64,000 bases of DNA from Adineta vaga. Taxonomy: Eukaryota; Rotifera. A program made the position numbers and the translations under genes. Below the pieces are notes generated by a model. It saw only the letters and a list, made by a program, of their open reading frames with translations. It had not been told where the DNA came from and searched no databases. This document shows, piece by piece, positions 33,593-46,290 of the stretch (position 1 is its first letter; each line of letters opens with the position of its first letter). The stretch lies in assembly GCA_021613535.1 (NCBI GenBank), contig CP075496.1, positions 4,712,001-4,776,000 on the forward strand. Reading direction: 5' to 3'.

Positions 33593-34519
33593 TTAGTTCT
33601 TATTGATGACGTTGTATTTTAGAAAAGCTGATTCTTTTAAAATACAAATATGTTCTAAATCACGAAAATATTCATTATAATCCTATCGAGAAAAGAAAGA
33701 TTTATAAATTAAAATCGAATCAAAGTTCTCCTTACTAATGCATAACCAACAACGAATTGATCAGGTATTTCAAAACCACAATAATCTGGCTTGAAAACAC
33801 AAGGTTGATCTTTTTGTCGTTTAGTAAATAGCGACACAACATGCATAGTTTTTGGTTGGAATTTTTCTAATTCTTGTTTTAATGTAATCATCGTGCTATC
33901 GGTATCAATAATATCTTGAATTATTAATAGATTTCGATTTTTTAAACGATTTAAATCACTTAAACCAATGATTTCAAGTTGATTGTTTAGGTGATTTCGT
34001 AGTCGAATAAATTCTAGACTCATTGGTAAACTACGAATATTTTGAAGACTATAAAATAACAAAAGATTGTAAAATAAAGATTGATTCAATTGAAAACAAA
34101 CCGATTCTCTTGTTGAATTTTTGAAATCAAATCTGCAAAAAATCGATAACCACCTTTCAATACACATAGACAAACTAAAGAGAAAATTAGTCGAATTCTT
34201 TTTGTTTAAATCAAAAATTCAATTGATCAAATTACTCAATTGTTCTGGAAGATTAACATGTATATCAGAAAATATTCGACTAGCTAATGATTCAATACGA
34301 TCTTGAACAAATCCATATGGAATCAGAACGGATTTTAAATCATCACGATAATGCAATGGTAAACTAAAACAGAATATTTCAATATGATAATCTATTGAAT
34401 ATAAGAGAAGATTGTTTCTATTACTTGAAATAAGTCAATGAATATCCTTCGAACACATCTGGTATGATAAGTGGATCGGCTTGAATAAGATTTTTCGAAG
34501 GAGATTTCATTTCTGCCAT
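33593..34519 (-). CDS. HPRT1: HPRT-like purine phosphoribosyltransferase with altered PRPP loop
   Basis: Several small exons from the ATG at 34519 to the stop at 33593. [48 protein letters not shown] and the C-terminal basic tail align along hypoxanthine-guanine phosphoribosyltransferase, the cytosolic salvage enzyme making IMP/GMP from PRPP. The PRPP-binding loop reads IIQDIIDTDSTM where human has IVEDIIDTGKTM: Glu133 becomes Gln, Gly139 Asp and Lys140 Ser. Asp134, Asp137 and Thr141 remain. Activity may therefore be altered, as in HPRT-like paralogues such as PRTFDC1. Whether a canonical copy exists elsewhere cannot be seen here. Confidence 0.85.
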
Positions 34520-35999
34520 TCGATATAATGATGTGAGTTTATGTAATCTTAGAAATATGAAGATTGGAAGATTAGCAAACACACATAATCTCGTTTCTTT
34601 TCATCATTTTTATTATGAATTCATTCCATCTTTTTTTGACATATACTCTCTTCTTCATGTCTATTTTTAAACTCTTTTCCTTTCCTTAACATGCAGGTCG
34701 GCTTTTTTTTCATTAGAAAGATAATTCCAAAGAACAGATAGAATCATAGACTGTATTAGAACATCGAAAGATTCGCATAGAAAACTTTTTTTTCATTATG
34801 ATTAAAAATGATATTTACGGATGAACTACACAAACTTTGTGATTAACCATTATAATTTCGAATTTATTTGATCCCACGAAGATGATTCATTGATGATTAT
34901 ACATCCAAGCTAGGTTATTTCTCATTAGAATTGATTCATGTCAAGAGAGGAAATTAATACAACTTAGCGGTATTATTTGTAATAGTTTCTTTAATGTATT
35001 CCATTGATACAAAGAAAAACCTTCAAGGCTTCCTGTTGTTATATAATCGGATTGAGCATTATTAGTATTATCAAAATGAATCATTTGAAGATTCGCCAGA
35101 TATCGAAGAGAAACAAAGCAGAGCTGTGATAAGAAAAATTATACAAATTAAATTTCGTATTTCCAGATCTATTCAAATACGAGCTGTTTACAATTAAATA
35201 TTCTTTCATTGAGCATGAATGTACATGAAAATAACCTTTCAACAACCTTTCAAGAAACTTCTTCTAATAAGAATTCACAAATTATGAATGTAGCATGACA
35301 AAGTGGCTTATTTCTACTTCATAGCACTATTTCGTTTCCTGTTTTATTTTGCAATAGAATAAAATAAACATTGTTAGTTTGCTGATGGCGTATATTTTGA
35401 TTAATTCATCATTTGAGTCTATTTTTCTTTTGATAAACGTCATTCATGATTATCGATGAAAAAAAAATAACAACACATCTATTATATTGACAACAATTAG
35501 ACTTTATTAAGAATGTCATATGATTCATCATTAACATTCGTACGGCCTCTTATATTATAATATTTATACAAAAAGCACTTATTTGTCGATTGATTTGACA
35601 CGTTTTTTTGCTTCTGAACGTATCGTATAAATCTACATATGCGTATACTAACTGCACACTTTCGTCTCTGATGATCAAAATCAATCGTAGACGATTTCTC
35701 CTGTTAGAGATGCAACAAGAACGAACGAAGGATGAAAGAAAATGATGCAAGGTTATTTTTCAAATGGTCTCACCTGACTAAGTTTTGCCTTGTCGTGCAG
35801 ATACGTTATCATTATTCAAACATTTCATTGTCATTTCTTTTGTATCGGCCATGATTTAACCAACGAAAGAGCATATAGTCTTTTAAATGAATACTAAACT
35901 TGCATCGAACATATTTCTACTTTGAAAAAAAAATATAATTATTTATATAAACAAATTTTCTACATACAAATATTTATATAGAAGAGAAACAATACAATC
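34520..35999. promoter_or_regulatory. Divergent intergenic region (HPRT-like / EF-hand)
   Basis: About 1.5 kb between divergent start codons, AT-rich. The only notable item is a 24-codon minus-strand frame at 35778-35852 with a good ATG context and a CAG|GTGAG donor-like site just after its stop, which I could not extend into a gene. Confidence 0.4.
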
Positions 36000-36635
36000 A
36001 TGGGTAACGTATTAAAAAAAGATCAAGGTAAAGTTAAAGCAACTCCACAACAAGGTGCAATGTATGCACCCTACCAACAACAACCTATGATGCAACAACA
36101 ACAACCTATGATGGCTCAGCAACCACAATTCGTTCAACAACCTATGATGCAAGCGCAACAGCAACCACAATTTGTTCAACAACCTGCTGCATATCGTCCA
36201 GTCATGCATTCCCAACAACAACCTTCCTATCAACCATCATTTCCTAGTGCTCCTTTCATGCCACGTTATAATGTTTCACCACCATTATCACTACCAACTG
36301 GTAATAATCCTGCATCATATTATGAAAATGATGCATTTCTTGCGAATTTAACGGGCTGGTCAATTCAAGATATTGAACGATTACGACATGAATTTCTATC
36401 TTATACAAATTCGTATAATGTTATTGATCGAGAAGGTTTTCGTAAACTTTATGTTGCATCTCTATTGAATATGACATGGGAAGCTTTGGAACGTGACGCT
36501 GAATCAGCATTTCGAAATTTTGATATTAATCAAACAGGTTTCTTAGATTTTAATGAGTATATCACTGCTTGTTCTCGTATGGCAAGAGAATTAAATACAG
36601 GAGCACCTCAATCAAGTCCATCATATAATTACTAA
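36000..36635 (+). CDS. Gln-rich EF-hand protein, possibly N-myristoylated
   Basis: Single exon, 211 residues. It starts MGNVLKK, a good N-myristoylation context (Gly2) followed by basic residues, so membrane attachment is likely. Residues about 18-85 are Gln/Met/Pro-rich with repeats of QQPMMQ and PQFVQQP. The C-terminal 100 residues hold two EF-hand-like helices-loops: a degenerate first one (about 128-150) and a canonical Ca2+ loop, DINQTGFLDFNE, at 175-186. It recalls neuronal calcium sensors but has too few EF-hands, so I leave it unnamed. Confidence 0.75.
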   Translation: MGNVLKKDQGKVKATPQQGAMYAPYQQQPMMQQQQPMMAQQPQFVQQPMMQAQQQPQFVQQPAAYRPVMHSQQQPSYQPSFPSAPFMPRYNVSPPLSLPTGNNPASYYENDAFLANLTGWSIQDIERLRHEFLSYTNSYNVIDREGFRKLYVASLLNMTWEALERDAESAFRNFDINQTGFLDFNEYITACSRMARELNTGAPQSSPSYNY

Positions 36636-36966
36636 ATACCATCATATTTTCTGTATTGATCGATTAGAAAATTAGAAGATTAAAATATATTAACCTTCTC
36701 CCTATGATTACTGTTCAATATAATCAATCTTACTGACGATGGTTTATGACAAAAATTATTTGTCAATATTTACCTTTTTTTGTTTATTGTTACATAGTTT
36801 CTCTCAATATAACTCTTTTCAAAAATGTTTCTTAAAGTGGTATTATAAATAATCACAATTTCTTATCTTTTAGCTTCCCTTATTCAAATTGACTTATCGA
36901 ATACATTGTCATGTTTTATTTGTTTTGTTAACTATAGAAAAAGCAGTGATTAAGAGAAACGATTTT
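36636..36966. other. Convergent intergenic region
   Basis: 3' flanks of the EF-hand gene (+) and MSH5 (-). AT-rich, nothing else seen. Confidence 0.4.
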
Positions 36967-39900
36967 TTATTCCTTTCCAATCTGAGATGTCCGTTGATTG
37001 ATAATATGACTTAAATGTTGAAAAAAAAGTCCGATTTGCTCATTATCATTGGTATTAACTTGTACTGCTCTTTGAACAAGCTCGGCCATTCTAGAAAATG
37101 AAAAAGTCACATCCTCAACACCATTAATATATATCATTCAAAGATTAGATTACTCTTCCATATCGGCAAAGTTTCGTATTGGATGAAGTACTTGATTATT
37201 TTCGATTTTAACAAGTAACTGAAATATAAAATAATCATAAAGTTCTACGTATTACAGTGATTATCATTCTCATACTTCATCCGCACGATGAATAACAGCA
37301 TCAGGTAAACCTACAGTCAATGCAGCACTGAATGCTTGACTACGAGTACATAAACCATCAATGACACGATATAAATAGACAAGTTTGCCATCATCATCAT
37401 ACATTGTTTCCATTGTCTAGTAAGCAAAAACATTTGATTGTCGAATTAATTTCTTTTCTTCGATGAACATTTACTTTGCATTGAATTGTCGGACTTATGG
37501 ATATTAAACGTTGTTGAATAAGATCATGAAAATGAGTGGCAACAACAACATGTGGACATGCTTGTTCTGATTTAGACCAAATAGTTATCAATGAAGCTAA
37601 TAACGATGTACCATCAATCTATCAAATATTGAGAAATTATGATTAGAAAAGTTTAAATCATTCTTTATACTTCATTTGTACCAATACCGAACTCATCGAT
37701 CAATACCAATGATCGATTTGTTGCGCCGGCAACAGCAAATGATGTTTCAAATAGATCACGTAAGAAATTCGATACACCCATGGTCAGATGAGTATCTACA
37801 TGAATGTATATAACTTATACAACTATAAAGATTCCACATATAAAACATACCCGTATGGATCTTGACGAATAATTTATCCATTAAACCAAGTCGCATTTTA
37901 TTCGCTGGTACAAAACAACCTTCAATTATTAAAAGAAAAAATGTGTGTACTGATATTATAAGATCGCAAATACTCAACCAATTTGTGCCATATAAACCAA
38001 TAATCCAGTCTAAATTGAACATGAAAGTGTTTCAAGAAAACTTTCTATTCTTACTTGTTTTATATAGATCGTCTTTCCCGAACAATTAAATCCAGTTAGA
38101 ATATGTATATTTGCTCTATCAGGATGTGCATCACTTGTATAACTATTAGGAACAATTGTACTCGTTGGTAATAATGGATGTCTAAAATTTGAAAATGTAA
38201 TTCAATTATTTCAACTTCATAATCGGCTTTTTTCTTCATATAATTAACCTTCCATCAATAATTTCGATTTGATTATTCTCTGACAATTCAGGTCTTGTAT
38301 AATTATTCTGTTCACAAGCAATCAATGCAAATGAGAGTAAACTAAAAATGGAATACATCATTCAATAACTATCTAATGAATGCTGTTTTACCAATCTAGT
38401 TGTGAACATAATTCTGTGACATCAACAAACAATTCTGCACCATCACGAAGAGTCTTCGAAATAAGGAAAAATAACAAGAATTTCAGATTAACATATTTTA
38501 TGTGCATACTAAGGAAAGATTTCGTTTGATAGCGAATTCTTTTGCCAATAATTGTTTTCGTTTTTCTTCTGCTTCTTGTATTGTAACATTCATTTCACAA
38601 GTACGACTAAACGAATGAAAAGTTTTAGTGAATGTATAACATCGATTTACCATCGCCATGTTTGTCCTTGTCGATCATTCCAAATAAGATCATCATGATG
38701 AAATTTTTCACCTTTAATTAATAATGTTGCATTATCCTATGAGAATTTTCGATCCTATCACTTTCATTCTAAAATCTTATTTTGAATTACTTGTGTTAAT
38801 GCATAATTAGTATCAATTCCACATTGTAAGAGAAGATTATTTGCATATTCAGTTTGTTGACGAAGTTTTATATTCAATTGAACTAGATCTTGACGTACTA
38901 GAAATCAATCGAAATACAATTATATCGGTAATCGTTGAATGACTTGTTGTACATACATTGTTCAAGATCAGGATCAGTTGAATCAACGAATACAATACGA
39001 TTATCACGTATACTTCGGTGTAAATCAATCTATGTAAACCAAAATCAGGATGAGTAAGTTTTTGCTCAATGATTATAGAATGTTTCTATCGCTATTTGCA
39101 AAATTCTTCTCGTTTTATACGTACACTTGTTTCAATAACATTTAATAATCTTGGTAAATCATCAGTTAATTTTGTACAGAAATCATCAAAAAAGTAAGTA
39201 TTCATTCGAAATGGAACTAATGCCATACGTATTCGAAGTGTGGTTCCTAACGACTAAAATCAATCGTTCATTTATTCTTTCATCAATTCAAATCGAAAGA
39301 TTTTTACTTCAATTATTTGTTTCCATATAGAAGTTTTTGTATTTTGATCAAATAATTTTCTCAATAAAGTCTAATAGATGAAAGATTTCATTTTTGTTTT
39401 GGAATAGAATCAACTTACAGGAATATTCACAATTGGCTTTAAATAATCACGTAATGTTCGCATTAATTCATGTTGATTCGGATCAAGAAAGAATTGTATA
39501 ACATCATAACGACGTTCTAATATCTCAGGTGATCGACATGGTTTCAAACACCATGATCTAAATAAAATTTAGACAATCGAAGACATTTTCGAAAATAACA
39601 AATCATATCTTTTCACCTTAATTTTCGATTACCAATGGATGATACGCATCGTTTTAGAAAAGCTTTTGATCAAAGAACAATACAATTAATAATATGTGAA
39701 ACTCTCTTGTTTTCCTAATTACCGAAAAGACTATTGACTTCTCGAAGATTATTTGTCGTATTTGCTTTATAGATCGATGGATGAACAGTTGGATTGAATA
39801 TCTCCAATGCTCTAAATAAACACGAAAAATATTCAATAAATTTTAAAAAAATCAAGTTATTCTTTTGTACCGAAATGTAAACGGATGAACTATCATGAGA

Positions 39901-40814
39901 GCATTTCTTATAGATAAAAGAAATATGAATTCATCATCGGTATTTCAATTTCATTCTTACAAATCATATGGACGTAGAGCAAGAATATTTCCTGCAAGAA
40001 AATCAAATTCATACGATAGAACTGGACAACGTTCTTCAATAACTGGTAAAAGACCACCAATAGCACTTAACTAAATAGACACGTATTTGGCGACGAAATT
40101 TGATAAGAATAAGTTATACATACAGTATTTGGTAAATTAAAAGGCATTTTTGCTGAAATATACGTTCGTTTCTTTTCATCTGTATCACATGATAATGGAT
40201 AGAGAGATTTTAATGTTAAAATTGTTCTTTCAACCGTATCTTTGTCTATTTAAAAGCAAGATTTCTTATTTAATTCAATGATTATATTTACGAAAATAAG
40301 CTTGTGGAACCAATTGTAATTTTGCATTAGTAACGGTAGTAGTCGTCGTAGTTTGATTAGCATCAACTAGGATAAATCAAACAAATTGAAAAATTAGAAA
40401 GATTCTCTTTTCTTTAATTCACTTGTTTGTATATTGAGATGATCATTCAAAGCTTTATAATATTCATCACTTGTTTTAGCTGAACAAATAACCATCGATG
40501 GTTGAATATCCGTGAGAACTAAATGATGAACTATTTGATAAAGAAATTCTCGTTTTTTTTTCTTGAGAAAATTTTCTACTCTGTTGAGTGATATCAAAAC
40601 GTGATGTTTCTTCAACATCAGGAATAAAATAAATAATTGCTGATGATGAATCATAAAATGCAGCACCAAGTTTATTATGTGCAAAAAATACACTGAGGTA
40701 AATCTTTAAAAAACGAAATTTTGCTTTAAAAAAACTCACAAACTTAACATCAACTACCTGAATATGATGAGTATCTAGATCAGATGTGATCGATGTATGA
40801 TCATCTTGAAGCAT
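36967..40814 (-). CDS. MSH5: MutS homologue MSH5 (meiotic crossover factor)
   Basis: About 26 small exons on the minus strand, start at 40814 and stop at 36967; product roughly 780 residues. The N-terminal part (IYLSVFFAHNKLGAAFYD, then FIPDVEE) matches the MSH5 connector region. The ATPase domain is complete: Walker A TGFNCSGKTIYIKQ split by an intron near 38054, CFVPANKMRLGLMDKLFVKI, Walker B SLVLIDEFGIGTN near 37690, and CPHVVVATHFHDL. The C-terminal RSQAFSAALTVGLPD is also MSH5-like. It lacks the mismatch-binding N-terminal domain of MSH2/3/6, as MSH5 does. In other eukaryotes MSH5 pairs with MSH4 to stabilise recombination intermediates in meiosis. The frame is intact, with no stop or frameshift seen. 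Confidence 0.88.
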
Positions 40815-41549
40815 AATTTCAAATAGAATAAATAAAAAACGTTCATTCGTTGAATTTTATCGACTAACTATAGCCACGTGATAGACATACACATTTGGTC
40901 ATTTGAACATAGAAATAACTATGAATAGTCATTGAATTTATCAAGGGTTTTTTATATAGAATGAAAATATATTTCATTATTATTGCTTGACTCGAATTCT
41001 ATCTGATTTCACATAGAAAACAATATATCCGGTTGTTTAGTCGAACCGATCTCATAAGAGACAATACTTTATGAATAATTTATTAGTAGAATAGGAATGA
41101 TTTTGAAAGATTAAATTTAATAGATATTCTTTATCATACAATGTCCTTGATAGGCATTTCGAATAGCTAGTTGATAATATAGAATACAATAACAATAGTA
41201 CGAAGGTCATTACGATTCTCTTTCTTTCTTTATCTACAAATCGTCATGCAAACGAAGCAAATAATCGTAAAAACACGTTTCTACCACAACGATCGAATCA
41301 TTTTATCTCTAGTCATACTCTTTCCCTTCGTTATCGCTCGTATCTAGTTTTAAAAATCACGCCTTGAGTGCGTGTTACGTGCATCTGCTGCCTATTTTAT
41401 CAGTTTTTATTCGTGTTTCATCACCCACACAATCGTACCCGTACAAAGTTGATGATATAAGTACGAACATAAAAAAGTACGATCGATAGATAGTGTGTGT
41501 CCGTGTGTGTGTGCTTTACGTAGATTAGTTTGCGGCAATACTGTGCAAA
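40815..41549. promoter_or_regulatory. Divergent intergenic region (MSH5 / PSPH)
   Basis: About 735 bp between divergent start codons, probably holding both promoters. GT-rich stretch at about 41485-41515. No specific element assigned. Confidence 0.4.
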
Positions 41550-42347
41550 ATGACAAAAGGTTTATCTGCATCGAATACTAGTAATACTTCATCTATAAAC
41601 ATAACGAATCAATCTGATGAAATCCGTCAATTATGGTTAACAGCAGATTGTGTTTGTTTTGATGTTGATTCAACAGTATGTACGGAAGAAGCAATTGATG
41701 AATTAGCAAAATTTCAAAAAGTTGGTGCTTTAGTTGAAGCTATTACACGAAATGCTATGGGTGGAAATATGAGTTTTCGTACAGCATTACAAGCACGTCT
41801 CAATCTTATTCGACCAACACAACAAAACTTAGAGCAATTTGTTACAACTCATCCATCAGAATTAACAAATGGAATTGCCGAATTAATTGATTTGTTACAT
41901 GAACGTAACATTCCAGTGTATTTAATAACAGGTGGTTTTCATTCTATTGTTGATCCTGTAGCTGAAACATTGAATATTCCATTAAAAAATGTTTTTGCTA
42001 ATCAATTATTATTTAATAAAGATGGATCTTATGCTGGTTTTGATGAAGAAGAAATGACATCTGATTCCGGTGGCAAAGGTCGTGCTATTGAATATTTAAA
42101 AGCTAAATTTGGTTATCAACGTTTAATTATGATTGGTGATGGTGCAACTGATATGGAAGCCGATGCCGATGGTTTTATTGGTTTCGGTGGAAATGTTGTA
42201 CGAGAATTAGTTCGAGATAATGCAACATGGTTTGTTAATTCGTTCTATGTACTGATTGATGAACTTCGAAATAATTTAATAACAACCGCTCCACATCATC
42301 GATCGTTAACAACACGAAAGTATTCCACAGAAATTGAAGCAACCTAA
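41550..42347 (+). CDS. PSPH: Phosphoserine phosphatase
   Basis: Single exon, 265 residues. HAD-superfamily enzyme for the last step of serine synthesis (O-phosphoserine to serine), cytosolic and Mg2+-dependent. Motif I is FDVDST with nucleophile Asp38 and acid Asp40. Motif II is ITGGFHSIVD, the conserved Lys lies in GGKGRAI, and motif III is MIGDGATDMEAD at about 195-206. The cap region EEAIDELAK to NMSFRTALQARL is typical of eukaryotic PSPH. It is about 40 residues longer than the human enzyme (225), mainly at both ends. AATAAA near 42432. Confidence 0.95.
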   Translation: MTKGLSASNTSNTSSINITNQSDEIRQLWLTADCVCFDVDSTVCTEEAIDELAKFQKVGALVEAITRNAMGGNMSFRTALQARLNLIRPTQQNLEQFVTTHPSELTNGIAELIDLLHERNIPVYLITGGFHSIVDPVAETLNIPLKNVFANQLLFNKDGSYAGFDEEEMTSDSGGKGRAIEYLKAKFGYQRLIMIGDGATDMEADADGFIGFGGNVVRELVRDNATWFVNSFYVLIDELRNNLITTAPHHRSLTTRKYSTEIEAT

Positions 42348-43112
42348 CAAAAAACATTCATTAGTTTTGTATTCTATTAGAGTCAATTGTTTTTTGTCTT
42401 ATATTTTATTTAACTCTTAAACGAGTTAATGAATAAAAAAATCAGATCCCAGCATATGTAAAGAAATGATCTGTTTTACATACGATTTTTTTCTTGAAAT
42501 GTACGATAAACAGAGTGAATTCAGGACTTAATTTTACTTTACAAATATCGATAGAACTCTAGATTTCTATCATCTAGGCTTAAAAAACTAAATTTTTAGT
42601 ACTTTCATAACTAAGAAAAGTACAACACTGATAGATAGGATATGTATTCCAAGAAAATATGCTAAAAAACGATAAAGCGAAGACGAATTTAATTGAATCT
42701 TGATATTCTATAAATAATTGGATAGAAAATCTAGCTGTCAAAAAGCATAATAAATGCGTCTGTCAATATGTGTCGTTCTCTCCGCATAATTGATTTTCAC
42801 AGATGTGAATAAAATAATGATAAAATTAATTTGATTTTTGAACGAGCACAATAAGAATACAAGATGATAAAAACGTTTTCATCGATATTCATCATTTATC
42901 ATGATAAAACTTTCGCTTGTTTCAATGTGAAGAAACTGAAGGTTTAAACTATATGTATAATTATGGTTTTATTTCACATAAGTTAAAGTGAAGTAATGAG
43001 AAAAATCAAATGTATGTATATGTATATAAATATATTTGTATGAATAAAAGGAGTTTTTTTTCTGTTATGAAAAGAAAAATCAAATTAAATTTTGGAAAAA
43101 AAAGAAACCATG
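42348..43112. other. Convergent intergenic region (PSPH / K2P)
   Basis: Holds both 3' flanks, with AATAAA near 42432 for PSPH. AT-rich, no gene seen. Confidence 0.45.
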
Positions 43113-44947
43113 TTAATTGAATTTAGTTGCAGCAGCTCGTTGATGAAGTGTACCTTCGTTTGAACCTGTTTCCATTGGATGAACACGAGTATTATGATTG
43201 CGTGGACTAAGTTTTCGTCCTCCACTTGAATATTGTTGCGTAGGCCAACCATTTTCATAATCATCATCCGATATTTTACCATTTTTATTCATAACTGGAC
43301 TTGACATTCTTGTCGATACAGCAGTTGATGGTCGACTTGTATCACTACTACTGCTTGATTTGTTATTTTTACTAGCCGATGGATCTTCTTCTTTTTCAAG
43401 AATACCAACTTTACGACCAATCCAACGAAATTTAGCAACAATTTCTTCTTGCATTAAATCAAAACACATAGCTAATATGGCCATACCGAAAAGTACATAG
43501 ATTGCACCAAGAATAAGTTTAAAAGCAGGATCATCTTTTCGTTGACCAGGTACCTATGATGAAATTTGTGAACTTAATCCTTGAAAGAATAGATTCGCTT
43601 TAAAAATGACTTACAAAATCACCAAATCCAATTGTTGCTAAAATAATAGAAGAGAAAAGACTTTTATGGTTTCTATTCTTCAAATTTTTCTACAAACTTT
43701 TACCTAGTGTAATAAAACAAAAGTATCCAGCTTCAGTCATATCCCATTGCTCAAAACTATGAAAGATCATTGATCCAGCCCAAATATAAAATGCAATAAT
43801 ACACATTGTTATTGTCAATGGTACTGTGACACGTTGACCATCCAATAGTTCATTTTCATCTGGTTCAGCTTGATTTATTGATGAATTTGCTGGTTGTTTC
43901 TTTTCTGACGAATCAGGATTATTATCATCTACTTCCCATCCACCACCATTTCCTCGATTATTATTATTGTTCATACCATTTTCTTCTAATATAGCTTTTC
44001 GTGCTAATGCTCGACGTCTTTTCATCATATAACAAGCTCCACAACAGATTCTTGCATATAAAAATCGAAACATTTCTCCCAAAACACCACTAATATTTGC
44101 AATGCATAAGAGAAAGATTGGAATACCTGAGCAAAACTAATCATATTGAAGAAAACAACGACGACTAACAACAATAAGAACTTTCTTACCGATTGTAGCA
44201 TAACATATGCAACAGACTTGACCTTCCCCTATAAAATATTAAATATTTTTCAAAGAAAATGTCATGAAACAAAGTACAACTTCTCTTACATGTCATTGGT
44301 CTAGAAGGAGAAGAGAAAAAAAAGAGTGAAATAAAGAAATTAGTTTTTTGTTATTTTAATCTTTCTTACGTGATATTTCCATAGCCAATTGTTGTAATAA
44401 TTGTAATTGCAAACAATAATGAATTTGCAAATGTCCACTTAACAACTGAACAACTATCACCATAATATCGATATTTTGTTCCAGTTGTTATAATAAATTC
44501 TCGATAATTGGTTAACATTAGTGCAAGTTTTTCATAGGCAACTGTTTGATTATCTCTCTCTAAGACATAAGTTGCGCTTGGCAAAGTTACTAGTGATGTT
44601 GTTGTTGTATTGTATTGTATATAGGAGACAATTTTTTGCTTGAGTTTCATTATTTGTATACGATGTTCACCTTCAGCTTCTTGACAATTTAATTTTTCTT
44701 GATGTTGTTCAAGTAATTCGAATAGGAATCCCCCAGCGACGGCATAAACAACAACAAGACCAACGAGACCAACGTGTGATACAAGAAATTTTGCTGATTT
44801 CTTCAAAATATGTCGACCTTTGGATGTTTCAATTTCATCTAATTCACGATGATTTTGATTACTTGAATAATCATTACCACCCATTGATGAGAGATGATTT
44901 CGTTGTATATTACCATAGTCATCGACAGAATCTTGATATTTAGACAT
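43113..44947 (-). CDS. Two-pore-domain potassium channel (K2P)
   Basis: Multi-exon, start 44947, stop 43113. Order: cytosolic N terminus, TM1 (VGLVGLVVVYAVAGG), extracellular cap, pore 1 TTIGYGNIT, TM2 (GIPIFLLCIANISGVLGEM), a cytosolic loop with an Asn/Gly-rich insert, TM3 (VPLTITMCIIAFYIWAGSM), pore 2 LATIGFGDFVPG, TM4 (AIYVLFGMAILAMCF) and a Ser-rich tail. Two selectivity filters per subunit define the K2P family, which sets resting K+ conductance. Exon 44290-44300 is only 11 nt and joins pore 1 to TPMT; exon 43615-43637 is only 23 nt and encodes the second filter. I cannot pick a vertebrate subfamily. Confidence 0.9.
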
Positions 44948-46290
44948 CCTTTTGTTTTTCTTAGTTTTTCCAATCTAAACACACTCAACTAACAAGAAAA
45001 AAAGAAAAAAGTAATCTAATAAATTCATCCTGAAAAAAAACAACTCACGGAGTCCTTTTTTATTATTAGTTTTCTCTATTTTACTTGAATTTTCTATACA
45101 CATATATGTCGATCTCATTCGGTAAATGTTGTCTAAGTTTTCTCTTTCACCTCTCTTTCTCTCGTTTTTCGGCGACATTCGCTAGCTTTATATATATATA
45201 TGAGAAAAAATTGATTTGGATAGAGAAGAAAAAGAAAGGAGCTAGTGTCTCTCGGTAGAGACCTGTCGTTTTCTCATTTTCTGGTAATTTTTTTTCTCCA
45301 TATCGTATTCATCTACATATATATATATACAAATGTTTACCATCAGTTACTTCCGATGCCGACGACACCTAAAACAACTCGACCGGTGTGTTGTGTATAA
45401 TCAAGAGAAAAGATCATAAATATTTTAGTGCGTTTATTCAATTCTTGATAAAAAACAATAGAAAGAAAAGCAACTAAATCAAGTAGAAAACTAGTTGATT
45501 TTGCTAGTTAACTGAAAAAGACTTGTCGAAGTGAAGCTTATTCGAGTGAAACAACACAAAAAATATAAATAAGATTAGTATAGAGTCATGCAACAATCAT
45601 AATGACTTCAATCGATGTTACTATGTCAATAAGCTATAGGTTTTCTTTTTTTGAATACTTCAAAATAGAAAACTAATAAAACATCATTTTTGTTTTCTAA
45701 TATCGAAAATATCTGTTGAATATAATAAACATAAACGTTCTATGCTGTTGATATAGATTTATTCAAGACAGAAAAACACAATATTCGCAATCAGTCGGTA
45801 ACTATTCAGGTACAATAGTACCAACCGTCTTCGAGCGACATGCTCCATAATATTCGTCATTGGTTTATTGTATTTTTGTTTGATTGATTTTTTTTCATAC
45901 CGTCGTATCTTCTTCTTTCTTTCACTAACCTCAAACTTAAATTGATTTGATTATTTATCTAATGAATGACATTATTGTGATTTTTATGTATGCAATATTT
46001 TGGGGATTATCGTCGAAAGATTTATGTTATTCTTATTCTGTTCTTTCTTCTTATCTATTTAAAACTTTATTCAAAAAGTAACGACAAGAATAGAAAACAA
46101 CTATCATCATCATCATCATCAGGTCTGATGTCATTTTTTACCTATATCTTATATAGTGTATTTCTTTTGTCTTCTTCTTCTTCTTCTTCATTTTTGCCTT
46201 CGCTTACATCATTTAAAAGATAACATAAACAACGACTGATATACATCGAGAGAAAAAAGACTTGTTCTTTTTATTATTTTAGAACTCAAC
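44948..46290. promoter_or_regulatory. Divergent intergenic region (K2P / CTR1)
   Basis: AT-rich, with TA runs near 45190 and 45320. A short open frame at 45990-46223 is low-complexity and unsupported. A TTATTATTTTAG acceptor lies just before the CTR1 start. Confidence 0.4.

Noticed and set aside
35778-35852. 24-codon minus-strand frame with good ATG context followed by CAG|GTGAGA
   Set aside because: It ends in a stop before the donor, could not be joined to another exon, and matches no family I know.
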